From Rhodospirillaceae bacterium (GTDB lineage Bacteria; Pseudomonadota; Alphaproteobacteria; UBA8366; GCA-2717185), in assembly GCA_002717185.1 (NCBI GenBank), contig PBDC01000082.1, positions 1 to 32,442 of the forward strand: a stretch of 32,442 nucleotides of DNA, given 5' to 3'. This document shows positions 14,877 to 23,322 of the stretch, piece by piece; position 1 is the stretch's first letter; each line of letters begins with the position of its first letter. A model generated the notes under the pieces. It was not told where the DNA came from. It saw only the letters and a program-made list of their open reading frames with translations, and made no database searches. The position numbers and the translations under genes were made by a program.

Positions 14877-16301
14877 TCAGAATTTCAATAGGAACCGAAC
14901 GATCTTCCGTGTGCGTTCGCTGAACAGCGACGGGGTATAGTAGCTGCCAGCGACCCGCTTTCCGACCTCGCCGAGCGTCGGGTAGGGAGCGATCATCCCT
15001 GCCATGGCGCCGATCTTTTGCCTGTTGCCCACCGCCATGATCCAAGGTGACAGCAGCTCCCCCGCACGCGGCCCGGCGATGGTGGCCCCCAGCACCCGAC
15101 CTTTCTTGGTAGTGACGACCTTGATTAGCCCCTCGGTTTCACGCTCCGCTTGCGCGCGATCGTTCTCGTGAAACGGCCAGCGCAGGATCTTGATGGCGCC
15201 CGGATGCTCTTTTTCAGCGTCAGTTTCCGTTTTGCCGACATGGGCTAGCTCCGGATCGGTGTAGGTGACCCAAGGTACGGCACTGTAATTGACTTTAGCA
15301 GGTAATTTGAACAGCGCATTACGGATGACGATACTCGCGTGATAGCCGGCCATATGGGTGAACTGGTATGGACTGGCGATGTCGCCGATGGCGAAAATCT
15401 TCTTGTTTGTGGTGCGCAGGCGGGCATCTACTTCGATTCCCCTGCGCTTGAAGGCTACGCCCGCCGCTTCAAGGTTAAGGCCGTCTAGGTTGGGTATGCG
15501 ACCGGCTGCTACAAGCAGGTGCGATCCGGTGATGCGCTCTATCTGTCCGTTCTTCTCCGTCACTACGACGATTTTGTCGCTGTCCTTCTCGATCGCGGTC
15601 ACTGCTGTCTGCGCCCGGATATTGATACCGTCTAACGCGAATTGTTTGCGCACTACCTCTGTCAGTTCCGGGTCGTCCTTGCCCAGAAAATTGAACATCT
15701 CGACGATAGTGACTTCGGCGCCCAACCGCCGGTGAGCTTGCGCTAGTTCGGCGCCGATTGGGCCGCCGCCTATGACGATTAGATGGTCTGGCCGTGTGTC
15801 CAGTTCGAACACGGTTTCATTGGTCAAATACTTGACTTGGTCAAGCCCCAGAACCGGTGGAATCATCGCCGACGATCCGGTGGCAATGATGAAACGCTTG
15901 GCCTGGACGGTCTTGCCGCCGGCTTCCACCGTATTAGGGCTCGTGAACTTGGCCGCGCCGAGGATGACGTTCACGCCCAGTCCGGTGAACCGCTCGACGG
16001 AATCGTTGGGCTCGATTGCCGCGATAACGCCGCGTACATGATCGCGCACCTTCGCGTAATCGACCTGTGGCGCGACGCTTTTGATGCCAAAACGGTCGCT
16101 GTGTCGCATCAGATGTGCAGTGTGGCCTGCGGCGATTAGCGCCTTCGAGGGGACACAGCCATAGTTCAGACAGTCGCCGCCCATCTTGTCGCGTTCGATC
16201 AAGACCGTGTCGGCACCCATTTGCGAGGCACCGGCAGCGACGCTCAGCCCGCCAGAGCCGGCACCGATTACGCAGATATCTGTTTTTAATGTTGCCACCA
16301 T
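14877..16301 (-). CDS. Dihydrolipoamide dehydrogenase / mercuric-reductase-like flavoprotein lacking the C-terminal catalytic His
   Basis: A 474-residue class I pyridine nucleotide-disulfide oxidoreductase. The FAD site VIGAGSGGLS is at about residues 11-20. The redox disulfide GGDCLNYGCVPSK gives Cys44 and Cys49. The NAD(P) site VIGGGPIGAELAQ and the second FAD block FAIGDI are present. The start ATG has GGAGG upstream. In true lipoamide dehydrogenases and glutathione reductases the C-terminus carries HPT-x-x-E; here it reads APYPTLGEVGKRVAG, with Tyr where the catalytic His should be. It therefore belongs to a mercuric-reductase-like group of unclear substrate and should not be called lpd. 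There are no pyruvate or oxoglutarate dehydrogenase genes nearby. It is convergent with the transporter gene. Confidence 0.88.
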   Translation of the reverse strand: MVATLKTDICVIGAGSGGLSVAAGASQMGADTVLIERDKMGGDCLNYGCVPSKALIAAGHTAHLMRHSDRFGIKSVAPQVDYAKVRDHVRGVIAAIEPNDSVERFTGLGVNVILGAAKFTSPNTVEAGGKTVQAKRFIIATGSSAMIPPVLGLDQVKYLTNETVFELDTRPDHLIVIGGGPIGAELAQAHRRLGAEVTIVEMFNFLGKDDPELTEVVRKQFALDGINIRAQTAVTAIEKDSDKIVVVTEKNGQIERITGSHLLVAAGRIPNLDGLNLEAAGVAFKRRGIEVDARLRTTNKKIFAIGDIASPYQFTHMAGYHASIVIRNALFKLPAKVNYSAVPWVTYTDPELAHVGKTETDAEKEHPGAIKILRWPFHENDRAQAERETEGLIKVVTTKKGRVLGATIAGPRAGELLSPWIMAVGNRQKIGAMAGMIAPYPTLGEVGKRVAGSYYTPSLFSERTRKIVRFLLKF

Positions 16302-16386
16302 CGCGGGGCCTCCATCACTCTATGTAATGCACTAACGATAGAGAGCGAGCCGTTTAGGCTGAAATAAATCTTTTGTGAGACGCGCG

Positions 16387-19026
16387 TCACGCCAGACTTT
16401 TTGAAGCGATTTCATAGACGTCCATCGATAGCCGGTTTCCTGTATCCAGTATCCGTTGCAGCTGCGCCTTCATTAAACTCTGCCGCGGTCCGTCGAAGCG
16501 GCGCCAGGGACCGAGCGGTGACAGTAGCCGGGCGGCGACCTGAGGATTAAGCGGATCAAGGCGCAGCACCTGATCGGCCAAAAAGGTGTAGCCGCTGCCG
16601 TCAGCGGCGTGGAACCGGAGCTGGTTGTTGTTGCAGAAGTTGCCGATCAGCGCGCGCACTCGGTTCGGGTTTCGGATCGAGAATGCATTATGCTCGAGCA
16701 GTCCGGTCACATCGGCAAGTGTTTCGGATCGAGCGGACACGGCTTGGATCGAAAGCCATTTGTCGGTGACGATTGGGTCGTCTTTCCAGGTCTCGTAGAA
16801 ATTCGCCAGAGCGTCTGTTCTACCCTGCCCATCGATATCAGTTAGCAAGTCAAGTGCGGCGATCCTATCCGTCATATTATCTGCGTTTGCGTATTGCGTC
16901 GTGCAGAGGGCTGTCGTCTCCTGCTCTTCGAGTGCGACCAGATAAGACAGAGCCGAATTGCGTAGTCGCCGACGTCCGCTCTCCGTCGCGTCCGGCGAGT
17001 AAGGCTTGTTGCTGGCATTGCCATGATAGAGCGCGGTCAGCGGCGCGCGCAGGGCTTCTGCAATCAAAAGGCGCAGACCTTCCCGTGCCAGGTGGATAGC
17101 TTCCACATCGACGCGCTGCATCTGATTACCGAGATATTCCTCCCCCGGCAGGCTCAGCATCTGCGCGGTTAGAGCCTTATCAGAGTCAGCTGAGGCAATC
17201 ACATTCCCGATCGCTTCGATATAGGCATCCGGTGAGGCGGGGGTTTCACCTCGCTGAATGGCTTCGACCCTGTCGAGCAATAGTGCGACGGCGAACTGCT
17301 GCCCCGATTCCCAGCGATTGAAAGAATCGCTGTCATGGGCCATCAGGAAAGCCTGCTGCTCCCGGCCAAGCGGCGGGTCGACGATAACTGGGGCTGAAAA
17401 CCCACGTAATAACGAGGGCGTCGGCGTCTCGGGCACGTCGTTGAAGCGATAGGTTTGCGTCGTTTCGCTAACCTCGAGAACTCGGGTCGTCGGGGCACCC
17501 TCGCTTCCCTCGAGATGCAGCGGCAAGTCGTTGCCTGCGCCATCGAGCAGACCCATGGCCAAGGGGATGAGCAACGCCTCCTTGTCCGGTTCGCCTGGGG
17601 TCGCCGGGCTGTTCTGTGAGACGACCATATCATAGGTATGCGCCTTGGCATCGTAGTGACCTTGGATGGCTATGCGCGGCGTGCCTGCCTGGTCATACCA
17701 GCGCCGAAACTGGGTGAAATCGGCCCTGCTAGAAACCGCCATGGTGTCGATAAAATCCTCGATGGTCGCGGCCTTACCATCAAATTGCTCGATGTAAAGG
17801 TCCATGCCGTCGTGGAAGGCTTGCGCTCCTATCAGGGTTTGAATCATGCGAATGACCTCGGCCCCCTTTTCGTACACAGTGGCGGTGTAAAAATTATTGA
17901 TCTCGATATAAGATTTTGGCTGCACCGGATGGGCCAGTGGGCCAGCATCCTCGGGGAACTGACGCGCCCGCAGCATGCGAACATCGCCGATCCGCTTAAC
18001 CGCAGCGGAACGCATTTCGGCGGAGAACTCCTGGTCGCGGAATACGGTCAGACCCTCTTTGAGGCTTAGCTGAAACCAGTCGCGGCAGGTCACCCGGTTG
18101 CCGGTCCAGTTATGCAGGTATTCGTGCGCGATGATCGCTTCGATATTAGCGTAGTCGGTGTCGGTCGCCGTTTCTGGGTTGGCAAGCACGTATTTGGCGT
18201 TGAAGACGTTTAGGCCTTTGTTTTCCATCGCTCCCATATTGAAGTCGCTGGCGGCGACGATCATGAACATATCGAGGTCGTATTCGAGGCCAAACCTTTC
18301 TTCGTCCCAGCGCATCGACTTCTTGAGCGACTCCATGGCGAAATCGCAACGGTTTTCATTGCCGGGTTCGGCATAGATGCGCAGCTTCACGTCGCGCCCC
18401 GACTTTGTCCTGAAGTGGTCCTCGACGCAGGCGAAATTCCCGGCAACCAGCGCAAACAGATAGGACGGTTTCGGAAATGGATCGTACCAAAGGGCCCGAT
18501 GCCGCCCGTTTGGCAAATCCTCGCTTTCTACTAGATTGCCGTTCGATAGCAGGACCGGGTTCGCTGCCTTATCGGCGACGATCTCTGTCCGGAAGATTGA
18601 AAGGTTGTCCGGTCGGTCGACGAAATAGGTGATCTTGCGGAAGCCCTCCGCTTCGCATTGGGTGACGTAACCGTTTCCGGAGCGGTAAAGGCCTTCCAGT
18701 GCTGTGTTTTCCTGTGGTGCGCAGGTGTTTTCGATCTCTAGCACAAAATTTGACGGCGGCGCATCGATTACCAGTGAATTGGTGTTCACGGTGTAGTCAC
18801 CCGGCTCCAGACACTTGCCGTTCAGACGAACGGACAAAAGTTCAATGTCCTGTCCATCAAGAACGAGTGCTGCCAGCCCATCAACGCCGTCGCGGCGCTC
18901 GAGTAAGAGCCGCGAATGCACGACGGTCCGCGCCGGATCCAACTCAAAATGCAGATCGACCGCCTCGATTATATAGTCGGTTGGCCGGTAATCCTCGAGA
19001 CGAATCGGACTCGGCGCTTGCCACAT
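16387..19026 (-). CDS. pepN: Aminopeptidase N (M1 zinc metallopeptidase)
   Basis: An 879-residue cytoplasmic enzyme that removes N-terminal amino acids from peptides. The exopeptidase motif GAMEN is at residues 265-269 and the zinc site HEYLH at 301-305, with the third ligand Glu324 in SLKEGLT. The length and the C-terminal helical domain (LDPLNPQVAARLLSPLGPWRRFD near the end) match the Escherichia coli PepN type. No signal peptide. The start ATG overlaps the stop of the MBL gene by one base (TGATG), so the two are co-translated. A housekeeping gene, unconnected in function to the sulfur genes. Confidence 0.96.
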   Translation of the reverse strand: MWQAPSPIRLEDYRPTDYIIEAVDLHFELDPARTVVHSRLLLERRDGVDGLAALVLDGQDIELLSVRLNGKCLEPGDYTVNTNSLVIDAPPSNFVLEIENTCAPQENTALEGLYRSGNGYVTQCEAEGFRKITYFVDRPDNLSIFRTEIVADKAANPVLLSNGNLVESEDLPNGRHRALWYDPFPKPSYLFALVAGNFACVEDHFRTKSGRDVKLRIYAEPGNENRCDFAMESLKKSMRWDEERFGLEYDLDMFMIVAASDFNMGAMENKGLNVFNAKYVLANPETATDTDYANIEAIIAHEYLHNWTGNRVTCRDWFQLSLKEGLTVFRDQEFSAEMRSAAVKRIGDVRMLRARQFPEDAGPLAHPVQPKSYIEINNFYTATVYEKGAEVIRMIQTLIGAQAFHDGMDLYIEQFDGKAATIEDFIDTMAVSSRADFTQFRRWYDQAGTPRIAIQGHYDAKAHTYDMVVSQNSPATPGEPDKEALLIPLAMGLLDGAGNDLPLHLEGSEGAPTTRVLEVSETTQTYRFNDVPETPTPSLLRGFSAPVIVDPPLGREQQAFLMAHDSDSFNRWESGQQFAVALLLDRVEAIQRGETPASPDAYIEAIGNVIASADSDKALTAQMLSLPGEEYLGNQMQRVDVEAIHLAREGLRLLIAEALRAPLTALYHGNASNKPYSPDATESGRRRLRNSALSYLVALEEQETTALCTTQYANADNMTDRIAALDLLTDIDGQGRTDALANFYETWKDDPIVTDKWLSIQAVSARSETLADVTGLLEHNAFSIRNPNRVRALIGNFCNNNQLRFHAADGSGYTFLADQVLRLDPLNPQVAARLLSPLGPWRRFDGPRQSLMKAQLQRILDTGNRLSMDVYEIASKSLA

Positions 19027-19925
19027 CAGTTGACTAGTTCGAATACCGAATCGACGTTTGCTTCGCCCTCGCAGCTGACCTGGCCCTCTTCCTGCATCTG
19101 GAGCAGATGGGCTAGCACAGATCTAGCGGCGGCCTTGTGCAGTCGTGGCGCGGCGTTGATATAGATGATCGGGACCATGTCCTTAATTTCGTTCTGGCCG
19201 TCGCGAATACATTGCTTGATCTGCGACTCGCGTCGTGCCCTGTGGTCGAGGAAGGACTGCACAAAGGGCCGTGGTTCCTTGATGGGTGGGCCATGCGTAG
19301 GCCAGAGAATTGCATCCTCACGGTTGAGTACTTTACGTAACGAATGCATGTAGTGCGCCATGTCGCCGTCTGGCGGTGAGATCACGGATGTTGACCAGCC
19401 CATCACATGGTCGCCGGAGAAAAGAGCGTTCTCCTCCTTCAGGTGGAAACAAAGATGGTTCGAGGTATGCCCTGGCGTGTGCACTGCTTCTAGGGTCCAG
19501 CCTTGGCCTTCAATCACGTCCCCATCCTGCACCACGTGGTCGGGCTTAAAATCCCAGTCACCGCCCTCTTCGACCTTAGGCGCCTTGATGTTGCCGTGAT
19601 GCGGACCGAAGCCATAGGTTGGAGCGCTGGTTTTTTCTTTCATTGGCGCGGCGGCTGGGGAATGATCGCGGTGCGTGTGGGTGATGACCTGATGAGTGAT
19701 TGTCTCACCGTCGAGTATATCGAGCAGTGCCGCGATATGTTCTTCGTCGAGCGGCCCCGGGTCTATGACGGCGACGTTGCCACTGCCGACGATATAGGTG
19801 CCGGTGCCCATATAGGTAAACGGTCCCGGATTGTTGGCAATGACCCGCCGGATCAGCGGTGTGACTTGCTGCACTTTGCCGTATTCAAACTCGATATCTT
19901 TGACGAAGGGGACGGGCATCGGCAT
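19026..19925 (-). CDS. MBL-fold hydrolase, LACTB2-like
   Basis: A 299-residue metallo-beta-lactamase-fold protein. The dinuclear metal motif THTHRDHS gives His83, His85, Asp87 and His88; further ligands lie in HTPGHTSNH and FSGDHVMGWS. The C-terminal part (about 225-299: RRESQIKQCI, YINAAPRLHKAAARSVLAHLLQMQ) fits the small winged-helix domain of LACTB2-like proteins. The first ATG has GAGG upstream. It sits directly before pepN with coupled translation, and is divergent from the gamma-glutamyltransferase gene across 177 bp. LACTB2 proteins have been linked to nuclease or thioester hydrolysis; the bacterial substrate is unknown. Confidence 0.87.
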   Translation of the reverse strand: MPMPVPFVKDIEFEYGKVQQVTPLIRRVIANNPGPFTYMGTGTYIVGSGNVAVIDPGPLDEEHIAALLDILDGETITHQVITHTHRDHSPAAAPMKEKTSAPTYGFGPHHGNIKAPKVEEGGDWDFKPDHVVQDGDVIEGQGWTLEAVHTPGHTSNHLCFHLKEENALFSGDHVMGWSTSVISPPDGDMAHYMHSLRKVLNREDAILWPTHGPPIKEPRPFVQSFLDHRARRESQIKQCIRDGQNEIKDMVPIIYINAAPRLHKAAARSVLAHLLQMQEEGQVSCEGEANVDSVFELVN

Positions 19926-20102
19926 CGCTGCAACCTCGGTAAATTTATACGCCAGCGAACATGTGCTTCGACCCGTGCCACGTCAACCCCAGCCGATATA
20001 TTGTGTGCCTCCTCATCCCAGTTGTTGCGCTGCTTTTACGCGGGTAGGTTGTGCGGCTCGCGTTTCTATAAGCGCCCTAAGGGCTAGCGAAGGAAGTATC
20101 TA

Positions 20103-21887
20103 ATGTTTACCACCCGTCCGGAAATTCTCGGCACGTTCGGCGTTGTCTCGTCGACACATTGGCTCGCCTCGGCTGCTGGCATGGCGATGCTGGAGGCAGG
20201 CGGTAACGCCTTCGACGCGGCCGTTGCGGCGGGTATGACGCTACAAATTGCAGAGCCGCATCTGAACGGCGCGGGGGGCGATATGCCGGCGTTAATTCAC
20301 CGTGCTGATACTGGCGAAAGTCGGGTCATCTGTGGCCAAGGTACGGCTCCGGGCGGTGCGACGATCGGGCATTATAAAGGTCTGGGTCTCGATCTGGTTC
20401 CGGGCACCGGTTTGTTGGCGACGGTGGTGCCGGGAGCGTTTGATGCTTGGATGCTGATGTTACGCGATCACGGGACCATGACACTTGAGGAGGTGTTTGC
20501 GCCGGCGATCGGCTACGCGCTGAACGGTGCACCGATGGTTGGCCGCGTCGGGGAGACAATTTCGACGGTGCGTGAGGTGTTCGAGATGGAGTGGCCAACC
20601 TCCGCTGCTGTCTATTTGCCTAACGGTCAGATTCCGAGGGCCGGCAGCCTTTTGGGTAATCCGAAGCTGGCGGAGACCTGGCAGCGCCTCATCGCTGAAG
20701 GCAAAGCGGCTGGTGGGGACCGGGGGGCGCAGATCGACGCGGCGCGCGATGCTTTCTATGAAGGTTTTGTCGCCGAGGCGATCGATAAATTCTGCCGTGA
20801 GAACGCGATGATGGACGTTACTGGTGAGCGGCACTATGGCGTGCTGAGTGGTGACGATATGGCCAAGTGGCGAGCCACCTATGATGAGCCACTGACCTAT
20901 GACTATGGCGACTACACGGCGATGAAAACAGGCCCTTGGGGACAGGGGCCCGCGCAATTGCAGACGCTGGCTTTGTTACGCGATTACAATATTTCGGCGA
21001 TGGATCCGGTGGGACCGGACTTCGTGCATATTGTGGTCGAGGCCACCAAGCTGGCCTTCGCCGACCGCGAGGCGTTCTATGGCGATCCGAACTTTGTTGA
21101 AGTCCCAATGAAAACTTTGCTTAGTGACGAATACAACGCAGCGCGGCGGGATTTGATCGATATGGGAGAGGCGTCGATGGGCTTCCGGCCTGGCTCGATT
21201 GATGGTTTTGGTGGCGTGGTTGATTACGAGGCGCATGTCGCAGCTGGGCAGATGACGCTCGGCGCCGGTATCGGTGAACCCACGGTCAGTAAGCAGGGCG
21301 TGGTTGCCGGCGATACCTGCCATGTCGACGTGATTGATCGGCACGGCAATATGGTTGCCTGCATGCCGAGCGGTGGGTGGCTACAGAGCTCTCCGGTTAT
21401 TCCGGAGATAGGTTTCTGTCTCAACAGTCGGGCGCAGATGTTTTGGTTGGAGGAGGGGCGCCCGGCGAGCCTGGAGCCCGGCAAGCGACCGCGCACGACA
21501 CTCTCACCCTCGATGACTTTGCAGGACGGTAAGCCTTATATGGCTTTCGGGACGCCAGGCGGCGATCAGCAGGATCAATGGCAGACCAACTTTTTCCTGC
21601 GGCACGTCCATTTTTGCTTGAACCTGCAGGAATCGATCGACGCGCCGTCTTGGCACAGCGAGCACTTTCCCGGTTCCTTCTATCCCCGTGTTGCGGCTCC
21701 AGGAAAACTTGTGGTCGAGGGCCGTTTTCCGCAAGCGACTGTCGACGAGCTGCGCCGCCGCGGCCACAATGTGGTTGTCGGTGAAGACTGGTCAGAAGGC
21801 CGCATGTGCGCCGCCGCGCAGGATGACGGCTTGCTCAAGGCCGGCGCTAATCCGCGTGGCATGCAGGGCTATGCGGTAGGCCGTTAG
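20103..21887 (+). CDS. Gamma-glutamyltransferase family Ntn-hydrolase, cytoplasmic type
   Basis: A 594-residue protein of the gamma-glutamyltranspeptidase family, made as one chain that cleaves itself before a threonine. The new N-terminal nucleophile would be Thr405 in VVAGDTCHVDVIDRHGNMV, aligning with the DTTH motif of GGT. N-terminal blocks STHWLASAAGMAMLEAGGNAFDAAVAA and the LNGAGGDMPALI substrate region are conserved, as is FGTPGGDQQ. There is no signal peptide, unlike periplasmic GGT, so it may act inside the cell on a gamma-glutamyl or other amide. GGAAG precedes the ATG, and an 11-bp GCCCTAAGGGC palindrome lies at 20074-20084. A true glutathione substrate is not shown. Confidence 0.9.
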   Translation: MFTTRPEILGTFGVVSSTHWLASAAGMAMLEAGGNAFDAAVAAGMTLQIAEPHLNGAGGDMPALIHRADTGESRVICGQGTAPGGATIGHYKGLGLDLVPGTGLLATVVPGAFDAWMLMLRDHGTMTLEEVFAPAIGYALNGAPMVGRVGETISTVREVFEMEWPTSAAVYLPNGQIPRAGSLLGNPKLAETWQRLIAEGKAAGGDRGAQIDAARDAFYEGFVAEAIDKFCRENAMMDVTGERHYGVLSGDDMAKWRATYDEPLTYDYGDYTAMKTGPWGQGPAQLQTLALLRDYNISAMDPVGPDFVHIVVEATKLAFADREAFYGDPNFVEVPMKTLLSDEYNAARRDLIDMGEASMGFRPGSIDGFGGVVDYEAHVAAGQMTLGAGIGEPTVSKQGVVAGDTCHVDVIDRHGNMVACMPSGGWLQSSPVIPEIGFCLNSRAQMFWLEEGRPASLEPGKRPRTTLSPSMTLQDGKPYMAFGTPGGDQQDQWQTNFFLRHVHFCLNLQESIDAPSWHSEHFPGSFYPRVAAPGKLVVEGRFPQATVDELRRRGHNVVVGEDWSEGRMCAAAQDDGLLKAGANPRGMQGYAVGR

Positions 21888-22279
21888 GTGCCGGTTTTAT
21901 TTTGGCAGGTCTTTCAAAGTTTGTCGGTGCTGGAGAACTTATTAGCTACCGCGACTAATTGTCAGCAACAGGGGGCGTCTTGGACGCTCAATCGCAGATA
22001 CGACGTGTTTCCCGCACTGGCCGTGCGATCCGGCAATATGGCGGCTGTCCTATCTAGTGGCGATCAGTCAGGCCTTAATAAAAAACGTAACCTGTTGGAT
22101 ATGGACGAGGCCATGGCGGCACGGGCGTTGTCGATTCTGGGGTAGTTCTGGCGCTTGATTGGAGAAATCGAGTAATTTGGTTTCGGGACAATCGTACAGA
22201 CAAGGTTGGCCAGCGCTTGGCTGAGATCGCAGGCCGACAACATATTCTGGTTAAACGACGGCCAGTTCAGATTTCTTGA
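21888..22279 (+). pseudogene. livF: Frameshifted relic of a branched-chain amino acid ABC transporter ATPase (LivF-like)
   Basis: The gap after the gamma-glutamyltransferase gene reads in two frames as the second half of a LivF ATPase. Frame one (21888-22145) has QVFQSLSVLENLLATA (compare VFP-x-LTVEENL), WTLNRRYDVFPALAVR (compare WTLERVYELFPRLAER), LSSGDQ for the LSGGEQ signature, and NLLDMDEAM for the Walker B LLLLDEP. A shift near 22110-22145 continues with VLALDWRNRVIWFRDN (compare TILLVEQN) and LAEIAGRQHILVKRRPVQIS (compare ALEIADRAYVLVNGRIV), ending at TGA 22277-22279. Walker A and the start are missing, the region after the signature is shortened, and the key glycine and glutamate are changed. 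It cannot make a working ATPase. Confidence 0.65.
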
Positions 22280-22305
22280 CCCGTTATCCAGACGTCTGGC
22301 GAACG

Positions 22306-23082
22306 TTAGCGCGCCGTATAACCGCCGTCGACAACCATTTCCGAACCAGTCATCCAGGATGAGTCGTTCGACGCTAGGAACAGGATCGCCTGGGCTATAT
22401 CGAGGGGCTGGCCAAACCGGCCCATGGGCGTGCGGGTCGTCTTATGGGTCTCGATCTCGGCCGCCGTCATGTTGCTGGTTGCTAGAATATCGTTCTGCAT
22501 CGCCGATTCTGTGGCGCCGGGATGCACAGAGTTGCAGCGGATGTTATAGCCTCGCGCACGCACTTCAATCGCGGTCGATTTCGTGAACAGCCGCACACCG
22601 CCCTTGGTCATGCTGTAAATCGCGGAGGTCGACGAGCCAACTAGGCCGGCGGTCGAAGACAGGTTGATGATTGAGGCGCTATCAGCATCCATGGGCCGGT
22701 TCTTCATGGCGTTGATGCCGTGCTTGGTGCCGAGGAAGACGCCTTTTAGATTGACGGCGCAAAGCCGGTCGAATTGTTCGACCGATGCTTCCTCGATCAC
22801 GGATCGCTCCCAGACGCCGGCATTGTTGACCAGAATGTCGAGCCCGCCGAACTGGCTTACCGTTTTGCCAACCACGTGTTTCCAAGCAGCTTCGTCGGTG
22901 ACGTCGTGTTGCAGAAAAATCGAGCCATTGCCGAGCTCGTTGGTAAGCGCTTCACCATCCGGCACTAATACATCGGTGATCGCAACTTTTGCACCTGCTT
23001 GTACCAGTTGACGTGCTGCTTCACCGCCAATGCCGCGTGCGCCGCCCGTGATCAGCGCGATCTTTCCGTCAACCCGGTTCAT
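22306..23082 (-). CDS. Short-chain dehydrogenase/reductase
   Basis: A 258-residue classical SDR. The cofactor motif TGGARGIG is at residues 12-19, NNAG at 86-89, and the catalytic set is Ser143 (NLSSTAG), Tyr156 and Lys160 (YSMTK). Asp37 after the second beta strand (AITDV) favours NAD over NADP. The C-terminal block DIAQAILFLASNDSSWMTGSEMVVDGGYTAR is standard. AGGAGAGG precedes the ATG. An 18-bp palindrome 85 bp upstream may be its operator. The HIBADH-like gene lies further upstream in the same direction, 237 bp away, so the two may be co-regulated. Oxidises or reduces a secondary alcohol; substrate unknown. Confidence 0.9.
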   Translation of the reverse strand: MNRVDGKIALITGGARGIGGEAARQLVQAGAKVAITDVLVPDGEALTNELGNGSIFLQHDVTDEAAWKHVVGKTVSQFGGLDILVNNAGVWERSVIEEASVEQFDRLCAVNLKGVFLGTKHGINAMKNRPMDADSASIINLSSTAGLVGSSTSAIYSMTKGGVRLFTKSTAIEVRARGYNIRCNSVHPGATESAMQNDILATSNMTAAEIETHKTTRTPMGRFGQPLDIAQAILFLASNDSSWMTGSEMVVDGGYTAR

Positions 23083-23166
23083 ACTAACCTCTCCTTTATC
23101 GGATGTTATTCGCCAACGCTAGCAGCCGATGGCTTCATAGTGAATATAGGTTCGTGATTGACCGAG

Positions 23167-23184
23167 CCTTGCATCGATGCAAGG
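23167..23184. promoter_or_regulatory. 18-bp perfect palindrome, candidate LacI-type operator
   Basis: CCTTGCATCGATGCAAGG is fully self-complementary with a central CG, the form typical of LacI-family operators. TTGACC (23158-23163) and GGTCAA (23182-23187) form a further partly overlapping inverted pair. It lies 85 bp upstream of the SDR start. No regulator gene is adjacent. Confidence 0.5.
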
Positions 23185-23302
23185 TCAATAGGGTGTCGAT
23201 AATATTCGCTCTGTTGAGGCTGGGTGAAATTAGAGACGGAGAAACAGATTGCCAAAGCGCAAATGTCTTAAAATGGGATCGGAGTTGATGCCCCGTCACG
23301 AT

Positions 23303-23322
23303 TGATCTTCAGTGGAAGATCA
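23303..23322. other. Hairpin overlapping the stop codon of the HIBADH-like gene
   Basis: TGATCTTC (23303-23310), loop AGTG, GAAGATCA (23315-23322): a perfect 8-bp stem that includes the TGA stop of the minus-strand gene. There is no T-run on the minus side, so it could be a 3'-end mRNA structure or a weak terminator. Confidence 0.4.
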
